Source: Bimuria novae-zelandiae CBS 107.79
Taxonomy: Eukaryota; Ascomycota; Dothideomycetes; Pleosporales; Didymosphaeriaceae
NCBI GenBank assembly: GCA_010015655.1
Contig: ML976772.1
Coordinates: forward strand, 84,469 to 148,468
Direction of reading: 5' to 3'
Length of the DNA: 64,000 nt
Shown: positions 7,925-19,300 of the stretch, in pieces
Layout: each line of letters opens with the position of its first letter
Numbering within the stretch: position 1 is the stretch's first letter
Made by a program: the position numbers and the translations under genes
The notes under the pieces: model-generated
The model's input: only the letters and a program-made list of their open reading frames with translations
The model's database searches: none
What the model was told of the DNA's origin: nothing

Positions 7925-10900
7925 CTACTTCCCAACCTTCGCAAGCACACCCCTAACCCCACTACTCCTCTCCCCGCCCTCCGCCTCCGGCCGAACTTTC
8001 TCAACCACCCACTCACACCCTCCCATCTTCGCAATCACAACCAGAGCCTCCGCCCGCTTCATACGCATCGCCTCGGGCAAGCCCTCGAAGCTCGGATCGA
8101 ATAGTAATTTCTCCAGCGCCTGGATTGCTTTACCGTCGACGGCGGTGGCGGCGGGTAAGCGGTCGAAGAGGTCGTGCAGGGAGGTGAAGATCGCGAGGTG
8201 GACGTTCTTCGCGTGGGTGGCGTTCGCTTTGACGATGAGGGACAGGAGGGTGGAGAGGTGGGTTGAGAGGACGGGGGTCGAGAGAAGGGTTGGGTTGGGG
8301 GAGGCGGTGAGGGCGGATATGGTGGAGGCGAGCGTTTTTTCTTGTCTGTGGTGCGGACCTTATGTTAGTACTTGGACAGACGTTGGGGTGGATGTTATAT
8401 AAGTGCAGGGTTAGGTATATGTAGGGTGGGGGGCAGACGCACAGCTGAACATCCTTCATCGGCTCGCCGCCATCGACATCCATCTTCTCAGCTCCGTTGT
8501 CTGAATTACCGAGCACTTCCTCCAAGACGGCTTCCACGATCTGCACGACCGTGCTCGACAACTCGAGGTCCGTCCTGGCGAGGCAGATCTTTCCGAGCGC
8601 CTCTAGTGCGTGCGGGCGGTACGTGGCGTTCTGCCGCTTCGCCTCGCGGACGGCGACTTTCTCGATCTGCTTCGCGACTTTGGCGTCGTCTTTCCAGAGG
8701 GCGTCGCCGCGCTCGACGAAGCGCATGAATGATTCCAGCACAATCTCCTTCCCATCCCACGTCTTCCCGCCCATCGCTTTGTCCAAGGCAGGCCAGAGCG
8801 TCTGCGCGTTGGCCTTCGCGATGGTCTCGCTGCCCGTGGTGATGGACATCACGGCGTCGGCAATGGTCTTCGCGGCCGCGTGTTTGAGCACCCATTTCTG
8901 TGATTCGAGGTACTTGTCCGAGAGGGCGACGATCTCTTTGAGGTAGAGCAGGACGGCGCGCGAGCCGGCGACGTTGTCGGACCAGGTATCTTCGAAAAGC
9001 TTCTTAACGAGCTCATTGGAGTCGTGTTTCGCGAGAAAGATGAAGGGAAGAAGTTCCGACGAGAGCGATGTGAAGCGGTCTGCGGCGTTCTTGGAGATGG
9101 AAAGCACAATGTCGCCGGCAGTCAACCTGCTTCTGTCGTCTTCAGACTCAAAGTACAATTTGTGGCAGAAGGCGATGGTGGCGAGGAGTTGCTTGGCTGA
9201 TGCGAGGCGCGCTACGTAGCCTGCGGCAGCGGCGTACGAAGACGACACAGTGTCGTTGCGGTCGTGCACGTATTTCTGTATCGTCTTGAGGAAACCGTCT
9301 GCGTACGGCTTGAAGAGGAAGTTGTGCCGCGTGCTGAGCGTGACTAGGATCCTGGAGCAGCCTACTTTGGAGGGAAGACCGACTGCGTTCTTCATTGCGA
9401 CTTCGATGCGCGGGACAAGGACTTTCATTGTGTCTGCGTCAGCGAGGTCGAGACAGCGCTCTATTGACTCCGTAAGAGGGGACGAGCGCACGCTCTGTAA
9501 TCGCATGTCGTCGATCTTCTGCTCGGTGAGGTTATACTTGGAGGCATTGAGATGGATGTAGTTCACCGCCTCAGGCTCCAATGAACTCAGCAGACCAAGA
9601 AGCCTCTCGACTAGTTCTGGCACATGAGGATTCAACGTCTTCGCATTGCTCTTCTTCACGATCTGGAGCAGAGTGTGCACAGCGAACAGGCGCACTTCCT
9701 CTGCACTAGACTCAAGACCGGACCCTGAGAACAGGAAAGGCAGCACTCGTGAAAGCATTGCATCTGCAGTCTTGATTGAAGAGTCGCCGGCTTCGAGAGA
9801 CCGAGTGAGGATGCCAGTGAGCACTCGCGCAAGCGAAGCTGCTGCGGCACGGACCGACTCCTTGATGTCGTCCAGAACTTTGAAACATTTATCCCAAATG
9901 TCGCCAAGATACTTTTCGTACTGCAATCGTCAGCGTGATTCTATGTGCGGGCGCGATGGACTTACTTTCTCGATGTTACGACCTTGAACCAGGTTCGAAA
10001 TGGCGGCACAAGATGCTTGACGAACACGCCACTCCTTTGTCAGGATACTTGTAAGTAGGTCGTCCATTATCGCGTCGAAGTTCTTGTCAATTGTGGCGGA
10101 TGAATCTTTTACCAAAGCATTCCATATGTCGTTCATGGAACGCTGAACGTTGGGGTTCGGGTCAAACCTACACGATGTTAGCACAGGCTACCGTACTATC
10201 GTTTGGGGAGGCATTCCTATAACGGTAAAGCTTAGGGTAGAGTTTGGGGTTCTCGGCCAGGTACCCATCCACACTGGAATCAGAGAAGATATTGCTTAGG
10301 CCAAAGCGGCCGAATGCTGCGCGACTTGACCAGATTGAGTTGTTAGAAGCCAGTGACATGAAGCGATAGACGAGACTAGAATCTCCAACCTCCGATGCAA
10401 GGCTGAGAATGTCTTTGTACGTGGTGATCGACCCATCGCCGGTAGGAAGAGCACCAGGCTCGAACAGCTGGGTATCTTCGGAAACAGTACCGGACATCTT
10501 CGATTTGTTGTCCGAGAATGAGCCCACAAGATCGCGCACCAAGTCATCCTTGAGTTGGCGGTCGCCCTTTTCATAAACCAGTCCGAGTCCTCTTGACGCG
10601 GCCTCCTGGACAACCTCATCTCTGTCCGAGAGACAGTACTTGAAAGCCAACTGACACTGAGGGAGATACTGTTGTATCTCAGGCTTGTGGCCACAGTACT
10701 GAAGTAGGCATAGTAGCCATATCACGGAAGCCTTCTTGAGAGAAGGCTTAGTTTGTCGGCAGCCTTTCAATGTCTTTTCAAGGATAGTGATCAACGTGTT
10801 CGTACGCTGAGGCCCGAACGGCGTGACCGGTGGTGCATCCCAAAGGTCGTGGGGTTGACTAGCATGCTCGATGTCTAGTTCTGCTATTAATGCTTTCGAC

Positions 10901-13900
10901 TCCCAGCCACAAGCAAAACAACTAAGGGCTTCGCCGACAGAGAACTGTACTTCAGGTTGTCGTACTTCGTGTAGCTCGTGCAATTTCTCAGCCATGAAGC
11001 TGTAATCGGTCTTTTCGTCGCTGCCTTCTGTTTCATCGGCTTCTTCTATAGTCATAGACAAATGGCCCAAGGCCAGAATAGGGCTCGTGGTGCCCTTCTT
11101 TGCCGAGTCGTAAATTTGCTGAACAACGTCCTGGAATTTCGCGTAGTGGGCGATGACTGAAGGTTTCAGGACGTGGAAGAGACTGAGTTGATCGATGCAG
11201 GTGAATACAGCAGAATGCAGAGTGGCATCCTTAGAGTCCTGGAGGATCGCGAATGTGATCTTCAAAAAGCGTTCGAAGGGCTTCTGGCTCAAAATTTCGG
11301 GCCCTTGACTCTCAGAAGACAAATGATCACTCTCTCTCCAGCATAAGCGACTGTAGTAGTAGCCTAAGGCCACGATAGCGCCGCTGATCTGGTTCAAATC
11401 CGCACCAACAGCATTTTCCCATTGCTCCATCTTTGAAATGGCCAAGCTATAGAACGCTTCAAAGGAATTCGTGTCAGCGTATCTGTGTGAAGCTAACAAT
11501 CCATACGCATGAGCCGCTGCCGACCGGCGATTGGCGTTGTTGGATAATATCGAAGGTTCCAAAGCACGGAAGTCGCGTAGCAGCGATGCCTTCTTCCAGC
11601 TCTTGTCCGGACAAAGTGAAAGCAAACGAATGAAGTTACTGCCAATATCGCCTACATCGCTTAACTCATCCCGTGTGAGTCTGTCGAAACTTACCCTCAG
11701 GAGAACAGCAAGTGATGTGATATGGGCATCGTCGGCAGCATACGAACGGAATGCCTGACGAGCGCGAAGATCGGTAGACATAAGTGTTCCTAGTTTGCGG
11801 CCCCAGTCCTCGGACAATTTCTCGTGTATGCCATTGTCAGCAAGAGCTGCGTGCATGGCGACCTGAGAACAGAAAGATATGACCGTAGGCAGTGTTTCCG
11901 AGAATCGTTGTTGGAAAAGCCGAGCCTGCGATACAACATTTCCATTGTGGTCTACGTCCATCTCGTCGTCGTCTTCACCTTGACGAGCAAAGATGAACTG
12001 AACAAGCTCGTCAAAGTCAGGAAAGGGGAGGACATTGTTGTCGATTTCGGTTCCGGGCAAGGAATTTGACATGTGAAACCAGTATGGATCCAAGCCTATG
12101 TAATCATCAATAAGGAAACTCTTGCAATTGTGTCCTGGAATAGCTCACCCTTCCGTCCCTCTTCCACAATTTCATGTCTCTCGCTACTTCCTCCGCTTAC
12201 CGCAAGAATATCGATCCATCTAGCGAGAACATCATCATACGGTAGGCACCGGTTTGCGAATCTCGTGGCTGTATATCGAGTGCTCCTCAAAAACTTGGCA
12301 TCATCCTGATTTCCAGCGCTAGGACTCGCAGAATAGCGGAGCAAGATCTGCCTGAATTTTGGTCGTATTAAGTCGTTCAGATTTCCCGAGAACGCTCCAA
12401 GTACTGAGGAGAGAGCTTCGTCGATGCTAACCGTGACTTCTTTCCCGGAAGCATCCTCCCTTAAAGAACGAAAGAGCCACTCGAGCAGGTCCAGATTCTG
12501 GTCAAGAAGGATGTTCTTTGGAGCCGCCTTTGCTAGTAGACCAATTGTCTCGTAGCCGTAGCCGCGTAGTTCCATATCTTGGTCTCTGTCCGGTACAGGC
12601 CAACCTTGGTCCTGCAGGAATGCTCTTAGGTTGCCCACCAAGCCTTCGGCAATTGTGGAGAGGTGTTCAGCTGTACCTCGTCGAGCAACAAAGTTGACCA
12701 GAGCGAAGATTGCTGAACGGTATTTGGATGCTTCCCGCCCTGCAGTGGTCTTGTTGGTCGCGCTCAATTCAGGAGACAGTAACCCTTCTTCAACAATTCG
12801 AGCGATCTCCTTGGGGAATGTCGTGCAAGTCACTGACTTGGATAACACTCCTAGTATTCTAATACGAAGAGGGACTTTGACGGCCAAAGCTCCTTCTGAA
12901 GCGGATCTTCGTGTTGTTAGTTACCTTTCCAAGCTCGCATAACCTTGATCAATTGACTGATAAAGGGAATGACATGACTTACGAGCCGAAATAAAGCCCG
13001 AGCAGCGTTTGGACGACATCTATATCTTCCAAGTCTTTGGAGAGGATCACGCGTTTTAGAACATCCTCACCGACTTCCGAGATGCGGGAATTGGTATCTG
13101 CAGAAGCGAACAGCGCAGGGAAGAATTTCTCGTCCTCGGTGAACATGCCACTTGCCAACAGGCGTGTCACAAGAGCTTTAGACTCTGTCAAGTTCAGCCC
13201 GACGTCTGAAGTCGGATCCCAAGCATCAGGTTTGCCTTGCAGAGTGAGAAACTTGTACTCCTCAACCGAAAGGCCCGGACAGCGCATTGAAGCTGTCGCG
13301 TCTTTGGTGCGAGTGACGGTGAGGAGAATCAGCTTTCCAAACCAATGCGACAAGAATTTAGCATCCTCGTCTTTGACGCCCAATGAAGACCGCAGTTCGT
13401 CATCCTCTTTACTGCCCCGCAAAGGTAGTTTGAAGTGCATCAGCAGTCGCAGAATCAGATGGAAAAGCTGAGATGCGTGCTGCTGAGACTTGTCGTAGTC
13501 GCTGGAAATTCCTTGGATCAATATGGGAAGAAGTTCAAGTCTGTCGGAAACAGGAAGCCGAGAAATCCCTTGTTGAATGTAGAGAATATCGAAGTGACGG
13601 ATCAGGGCCACATCGCCATTCTCCTTGAACTGCTTGAGCAAAGCAGCTACAGGTAGTTTGATCTCCCTGCAAGATTGTCAGATAGGAAGAGTCTTACGCC
13701 TCGTGCCAAACATACTGCGGTTTTATGCGAGTGTTTATATGCTGGCAAATAGATATGACCTGGGAAACCGCAATCAGCGGTGATCCAGGACAATTTGACA
13801 GGAGACATGGGTAAGGAACAGCTTCCTCACCTTATTCCTTACGGCAACGCTGTCGGAGCCGAGTTTGAGGAGTAGCGGTGCCAGATAGAGTCTCAGCAGA

Positions 13901-14064
13901 TCTTCTAGCTTCTTTTCGGAATCAGCCAGGGCTATTCTGCGCAGGGCGGAAAATGATATGTCAGCATGTGCATATGTAGATTTTCGAGGCGTGTGTCCTC
14001 ACCGCATCTCTACTTTCCCCACCAACGCCAGCTCCCGCTCTTCCGGCGACTGTGTCGACGCCAT
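7925..14064 (-). CDS. ECM29: Proteasome adaptor/scaffold ECM29
   Basis: Nine exons (- strand): 14064-14003, 13936-13831, 13759-13698, 13666-12983, 12906-12149, 12095-10217, 10167-9966, 9920-8443, 8345-7925, giving 1,883 residues, close to yeast Ecm29 (1,868). The start reads MASTQSPEERELALVGKVEMR. The protein is built from HEAT-like helical repeats throughout; conserved stretches include FDILYIQQGI near the N-terminus, FDPNPNVQRSMNDIW, and TKEWRVRQASCAAISNL. ECM29 tethers the 20S core and 19S regulatory particle of the proteasome and remodels it under stress. Eight introns have GT-AG ends except the sixth (10216-10168), whose donor reads GAATGC; the branch TGCTAAC, the acceptor and the frame are otherwise normal. 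The ORF cannot continue without that intron (TAG at its 3' end). Divergent from the UBX gene. Confidence 0.9.
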
Positions 14065-14842
14065 GTTGAGCGTGTTGGGGAATGTAAGTTGCTAAGTCCC
14101 CGGTCGGAGCCACGGATCAGTTATGGTGACAAGACTTGCGCCACAGCACAGGCAACGGTGATGCGTCGACAGTCGCTCTTGCTTCCCGGTGTGGCTTTCT
14201 ACGGAAGTCACGCCCGGAGTTGACTGCTGAGAAATTAAGCCAGCGTCAGATGTCTTCTGCCTTCCACAGGTTGCCACACCGCGTGCCACCATTCACTTCT
14301 GGCCGCGCAGGGGTCCCGTTGCGGCAAGAGCGCGAGATCGGGCATCGGAATTACCGTGCACGGGCCTTGCATGAGTGACGCACAACTTCATTGCCTGGCG
14401 GCGGGCGACAAACAATCCCAGACAGTCGCCTCCTTCCACCTTTACTGCCTGCCGATAGATTGTATCTGCGGATAACCTTGGCCAGGGTTCTTCCAGCGCG
14501 ACTTCCCCTTCCATTTAAGCTCACCCTACACTTGCCAGATTCGATATTCGATAGACTCCGGCAGCAGCAACGACCCGCAGCAAAGACACACTCTGCGCTG
14601 CGCAGCCGCGGTTGACCAAATCACCAGCCCGGTAGCATATATCGATAGTTCACGCGCAGACCGCGGATTGCCAGCACGCCCCGAGCCCCCGCCTAGCCTA
14701 TTGTCAACGCGTTGATGGGTATTTGAGCTACCCCACCGCCCACGTCGAGCCTCCATCACCGCCCGCCACTTTGTCGACACGGACGACCTTTCCTTCCCAC
14801 CTTCGGCTCCGCAACCACGCACACACGCCCCAGCCGCCCACC
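14065..14842. promoter_or_regulatory. Divergent promoter region, ECM29 / UBX gene
   Basis: 778 bp between the start codons of two divergently transcribed ubiquitin-proteasome genes, including both 5' leaders. The 110 bp before the UBX start codon are C-rich and pyrimidine-biased. No specific binding site was assigned. Confidence 0.5.
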
Positions 14843-16387
14843 ATGGACGACGAGACGCTCTCCAACTTCGTCGCCATCACGTCGTGCGAGCCCGCAAAGG
14901 CTGCACAATATCTGAGCTTGACCGAGGGCAACCTCGAGCAAGCCATACAACTTTACTTTGACAGCCCCAACCTAGACGTTGGCGGAGCACCCGCCGCTCA
15001 GCCGTCCCCGAGCACCGCACACGACCCCATCCAGATAGACTCTGACGATGACATGGCCGATTTCGATGCGCCGTCGCGGCCACAGGTGAACATCGAGGAC
15101 GACGAGGCAATGGCGCGTCGCTTGCAGGAAGAAATGTACGGATCTGGGGGCGGCGCTGCTACTCAAGATGAGGTTCGAGCGCCTATGGAGCGGAGAACAG
15201 AGACATTGGTCGGCCCTGATGCCAACTGGGGACCGGCAAACGACGAGGAGGATATCAATGCGATGATCCAAGAACAGCTCGCTCGCCGACGACAACAAAC
15301 CGGGAATCGACCTGGCATCTTCAACCAACGAAATACGCAGACTGCGGTGTGGGCCGATAGCGGCGACTCTAGCGCCCGACGACGTGAGCTGGCTACGGCC
15401 ACCGGCGGCGCGTCTGAACAGTCGTCCAAGATGAACATGCTCGCCGAGCTCTTTAGGCCGCCGTTCGAAATCATGTTCCAGCAGCCCTGGGAGAAGGCGC
15501 GGGACTTGGGCAAGGAGGAATCGAAGTGGATCATCGTCAACGTGCAGGACCCCGCCATATTCGATTGCCAGCGCCTTAATAGGGACATTTGGAAAAACGA
15601 CGACATCAAAGACACCATTCGGGAGAACTTCATATTCATCCAGTACGCGAAAGATGATCCTCGGGGTCAAGAATACATGAACTACTACTTCCAGAATCGC
15701 GAGAGCGCCGACGCATACCCGCACATCGCCATTGTCGACCCACGGACAGGCGAGCAGGTCAAGGTCTGGTCTGGCCCTCCGATCCCCGAACCAGTCGAGT
15801 TTCATGCGCAGCTGCATGAGTTCTTGGACCGATACAGCCTCAATCTGAACGTCAAGAACCCCGTCGCAACACGCAAGCCCGAGAAGGCCAAGAAGGACGT
15901 CGGCCGGATGACCGAAGAAGAGATGCTCGAAATGGCTCTGCAGAACAGCCTGGACAACAACGGTCAAGGTCCAAAGGACGAGGATCCCGATGCTCTTACG
16001 AAGGGCGAGGGCGCTGGCAAGGGCAAAGCGAAAGCAGAAGAGCCAGCAGAGGTCGCAGAGGAGACGACGAACGCAAACTCGCCATTCGCGCAGATTTCCT
16101 CGGACAACCCTCACACCGAACCCACATCGACAGATCCCACAGTGACTACTCGAATTCAGTTCCGCGGCGGTCCTGGTCGGCCCATCGTTCGACGCTTCAA
16201 CCTGTCTGATCCAGTCCGCCGCATATACGAATGGATCAAAGCCGGACATCCTTGGGAAGGCAAGGAAGGCGCCGATTTCGATCTTTCCTTCATGGGCAAG
16301 AACCTCCTGGAACTTCTAGACTCCACGATCCAGGAGGCTGGCTTGAAGGGCGCCAGCGTCATGGTGGAGTTCACAGAGTCAGAGTGA
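14843..16387 (+). CDS. UBA-UAS-UBX Cdc48 cofactor (Ubx5/UBXN7-like)
   Basis: Single exon, 514 residues. The start at 14843 (CCACCATGG context, MDDETLSNFVAIT) is preferred over upstream in-frame codons because the UBA domain begins there. Domains in order: UBA-like (about 1-45, with CEPAKAAQYLSLTEGNLEQAI); a short MARRLQEEM helix near 94; UAS thioredoxin-like domain (about 197-335, WIIVNVQD and DPRTGEQVKVWSG); a ubiquitin-interacting motif (about 356-372, TEEEMLEMALQNSL); UBX (about 434-514). This order matches yeast Ubx5 and human UBXN7, which bring ubiquitylated substrates and cullin ligases to Cdc48/p97. The family's role is known; its role here is inferred. A 425-codon antisense frame overlaps it and is treated as a shadow. 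Confidence 0.88.
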   Translation: MDDETLSNFVAITSCEPAKAAQYLSLTEGNLEQAIQLYFDSPNLDVGGAPAAQPSPSTAHDPIQIDSDDDMADFDAPSRPQVNIEDDEAMARRLQEEMYGSGGGAATQDEVRAPMERRTETLVGPDANWGPANDEEDINAMIQEQLARRRQQTGNRPGIFNQRNTQTAVWADSGDSSARRRELATATGGASEQSSKMNMLAELFRPPFEIMFQQPWEKARDLGKEESKWIIVNVQDPAIFDCQRLNRDIWKNDDIKDTIRENFIFIQYAKDDPRGQEYMNYYFQNRESADAYPHIAIVDPRTGEQVKVWSGPPIPEPVEFHAQLHEFLDRYSLNLNVKNPVATRKPEKAKKDVGRMTEEEMLEMALQNSLDNNGQGPKDEDPDALTKGEGAGKGKAKAEEPAEVAEETTNANSPFAQISSDNPHTEPTSTDPTVTTRIQFRGGPGRPIVRRFNLSDPVRRIYEWIKAGHPWEGKEGADFDLSFMGKNLLELLDSTIQEAGLKGASVMVEFTESE

Positions 16388-19300
16388 ACACGAACTTCGT
16401 AGCATCTTTCGGCGTGTGGCGTTTGGTGTGAGTCGGGAGTGGTCAAACAGACGGATTTCACGCAAGCAATGGGGCTCGGGAACGACAGTAATGAAGGATG
16501 GACATGATATGAACAGAAGCTTAGAAGGCTTAGATCTCACGCTCTCCATCATCACGCGGTGATGATGAGCATTTTCAACATACCCCACTGCATTTTCGGC
16601 CTTTTGGCCAAAGGGTACGAGAGACCCTTTCCCCATCGTCAGACTTGTAGATAGGAACCTTTATCCTACGCGTGCCATGCGTGTTTGAACGTCGCTCATC
16701 CACACTATCTTTCTTTCTGTTTTCCCAGTGTCGTTTTTCTTCCATCCGGGGGAACAGGCGTGAACGAAAGTCAATGCGACTGCACATGATGCGCTCCTCC
16801 CAGCCGTCAAGTTGAAGTGGTTCGCGCAACATCTCCATTGACCTGACTAATAGCTCCCAGTATCCAGCCGCACACTATACCCTCTCTCCATCCAACGTAC
16901 CTTTCACCATCCCATCGCCGTGCACACCTCTTCTCCCACATCTAACTGGCTGCACAGCGTCCGCTCCCTCCACTCTGCTCACTTTGACCGGAGCTCTGTA
17001 TCGTATTTCCAGTCGACCTGTTGGTGCTCGAAACATTTCCGCTCGGCGCTCTGTACGTTCCATAGTGCCCGTCTGCGTGTGGCGCTAGGAGACAAGTTTG
17101 TGCAGGCCGCCGGCACGCTTGTATTCGTCGATAAAGGGGGAGGGTGGGAAGGGCGTTGACATTTTGGCTTCTTCCGCTGGCCAGAAATGATGAATGTAGT
17201 TTTGATGGTGGTGCAGAGGGAGGGCGGGTTTGCGAAGGAAGAGAGGGAGTTTATATGTGGTGCGTTTTTGCATGGTTGAGGGGGGGTTTTTTTGGAGGGG
17301 GAAGAGGTAGAAGTAAAGAGACAATGGGTGATGCGGTGGGGAGGCGAGGAGGGTGAACAATAATAAGGAGCTGCTAGGGCTGGGTTGGGGGCTGGAATGT
17401 GGAGGGACACGACACAACAAAGAGCAAAAGAGAGGGCTAGGCTAGCTAGCTAGGTTCTCGAGGATTTTGCGTGTGCAGGGGAAAATTCAGTGAACATTTC
17501 GCGAGGGTGGGTTGTGGTGTTGTGGGAAATTTTCGCAAGGCAAGTTACACACTTGACTGCTCGGTATCTGACTTCTCACATGCACGATTTCCAGAACTTT
17601 AATGCATGACGTGTTAATGGTGTTTGATTATAAGAGTTCGCCATTACCGGCGATAGCGCGCCTGCTATCCTTCTTCTGGTTTTAGGGATAGCGGCAAAGA
17701 AGCTTGACGACCACTATGGTACACAGCCTTTAACTTCACCATCAAACCAGCCTTCACTCACGTGGTGAAAACTTTCTGCGCTCCGACACAGTCCAGCATG
17801 TTATCCATGAGCTCAGGCCAAAAGCGAAGAGCACTTTGACGCGTATCTCCGTATGAGCCAGGCATGATCCTCTAATGCAAGTCAACGTCTAATCAACATG
17901 TGCTAGAGTCTGTCATCGTTCTCCTACAAACTCAGCCGAGATATGGTTGAAGTTCCGTTCATTCTGGCTGTCCATTGATTTCGTTATGTGTACTGGTGAT
18001 ACATTTCATAAACATGCTATTAGCATCTCGAAGACGCAAAGCTAGCCACGCTCCTATTATGTCGAGATGCAATTACGCTTATGGGAGATGTAGCGCATCG
18101 TGCGGACCTGCGAAATAGATCTAGTGGTGACGATATCACACAAAACCCTATAGCACGAGAGCAAAGAATGCGAGGTCTACTGCCGAAGTTGAAGGAGAGT
18201 GAAAAATGTAAGCGGAATTGTCGAGTTTTTCTTATCTATAGTCTCGTAATGTTAATACTTGCCTTTACTGACGGCACTTCTGGTTGAAGATTTCGAATGT
18301 GATAGAGCGAAGAAAACTCTCGGACTACAAAACTGGGAGCAGAGCGATGTAAAAGACGCTATGTGTAGCATTAAATGCTACATCAATCCTTCTTGGGGGC
18401 TACAATTTCGTGACTTCTAGGGTGAGAGCCGCAGAGAACACTACGGATAGAGCGTATCCTTGCGTTGTTAATAATGAGGCACATTTGTGTTGGTCTCTTC
18501 TTCACGTTTCACATAGTCGGTCGTTTAGCATAAATTTTGGTTCCTTTTTGGAGTTTACTACGAAATAACCTGGTAGAGTGTTAGATTACCTTGAAACCTA
18601 TGCAAGTTAAACAACTAGGCTTTTCCGTAGCAAATGATTTTAGAACGCCAACAAGAATTTTGGTAGTACAGCAAAACGTATCTCAGGGCAGAGATGCGTT
18701 CCCCTTCCCAGAAAAAAGAGTCAGCAAAGCAATGCCCATCCTAGATGGTTATTGAGAGCTTCCTTCGACGTCTATGTTCATATTTCTCGTGTTTGGACGC
18801 ACTTTGGTAGCGAAATATCGAAGATGCATCTCAAATAACCATGTACCTGGTACGAGTCGGCAATCACATTCATAGTTGCCATATCTGTCGGGGTTATGTG
18901 GTTTGCTCAAGGAGATAGCTCGCAGTATACATTCCGGATGCGGACGCGACACTGCATTCTCTAGTGCTGACGAGGGGACAGTGATGCCTTAGGCAGCAAT
19001 AGAGAAAGTCATCGTCAGCCTTAGACCGTATAGTGGTCGCAAATGTGGGCAATTTCCAGGATGAGCTCGAGGGACTTTGAAAGCATCGCGGGTACACCGT
19101 TGACGGATCTTCAAAGGCGAGAGTGGCGGTCACGACGAACAAGAGTGGGGTATATCTCAATGACACGAATGGACGACGCATGTGAATTGGCTCGAATCTC
19201 GGAATTTCCTTTATTGGTGGCGTGGGTAATGGCCTTTCGACTTGTTTCGCGTTATGTATTTGCATAAATGAAGCTTGGGTACTTTGTGCTCGACGAATGC

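Noticed and set aside
12897..12982. Alternative short exon in ECM29 between 12983 and 12906
   Set aside because: It would need a 29-nt intron; a single 76-nt intron with a TAACTAAC branch keeps the frame and family similarity.
14972..16249. 425-codon open frame antisense to the UBX gene
   Set aside because: Mirror of the codon bias of the real gene; no motif, and the sense protein has clear domains over its whole length.
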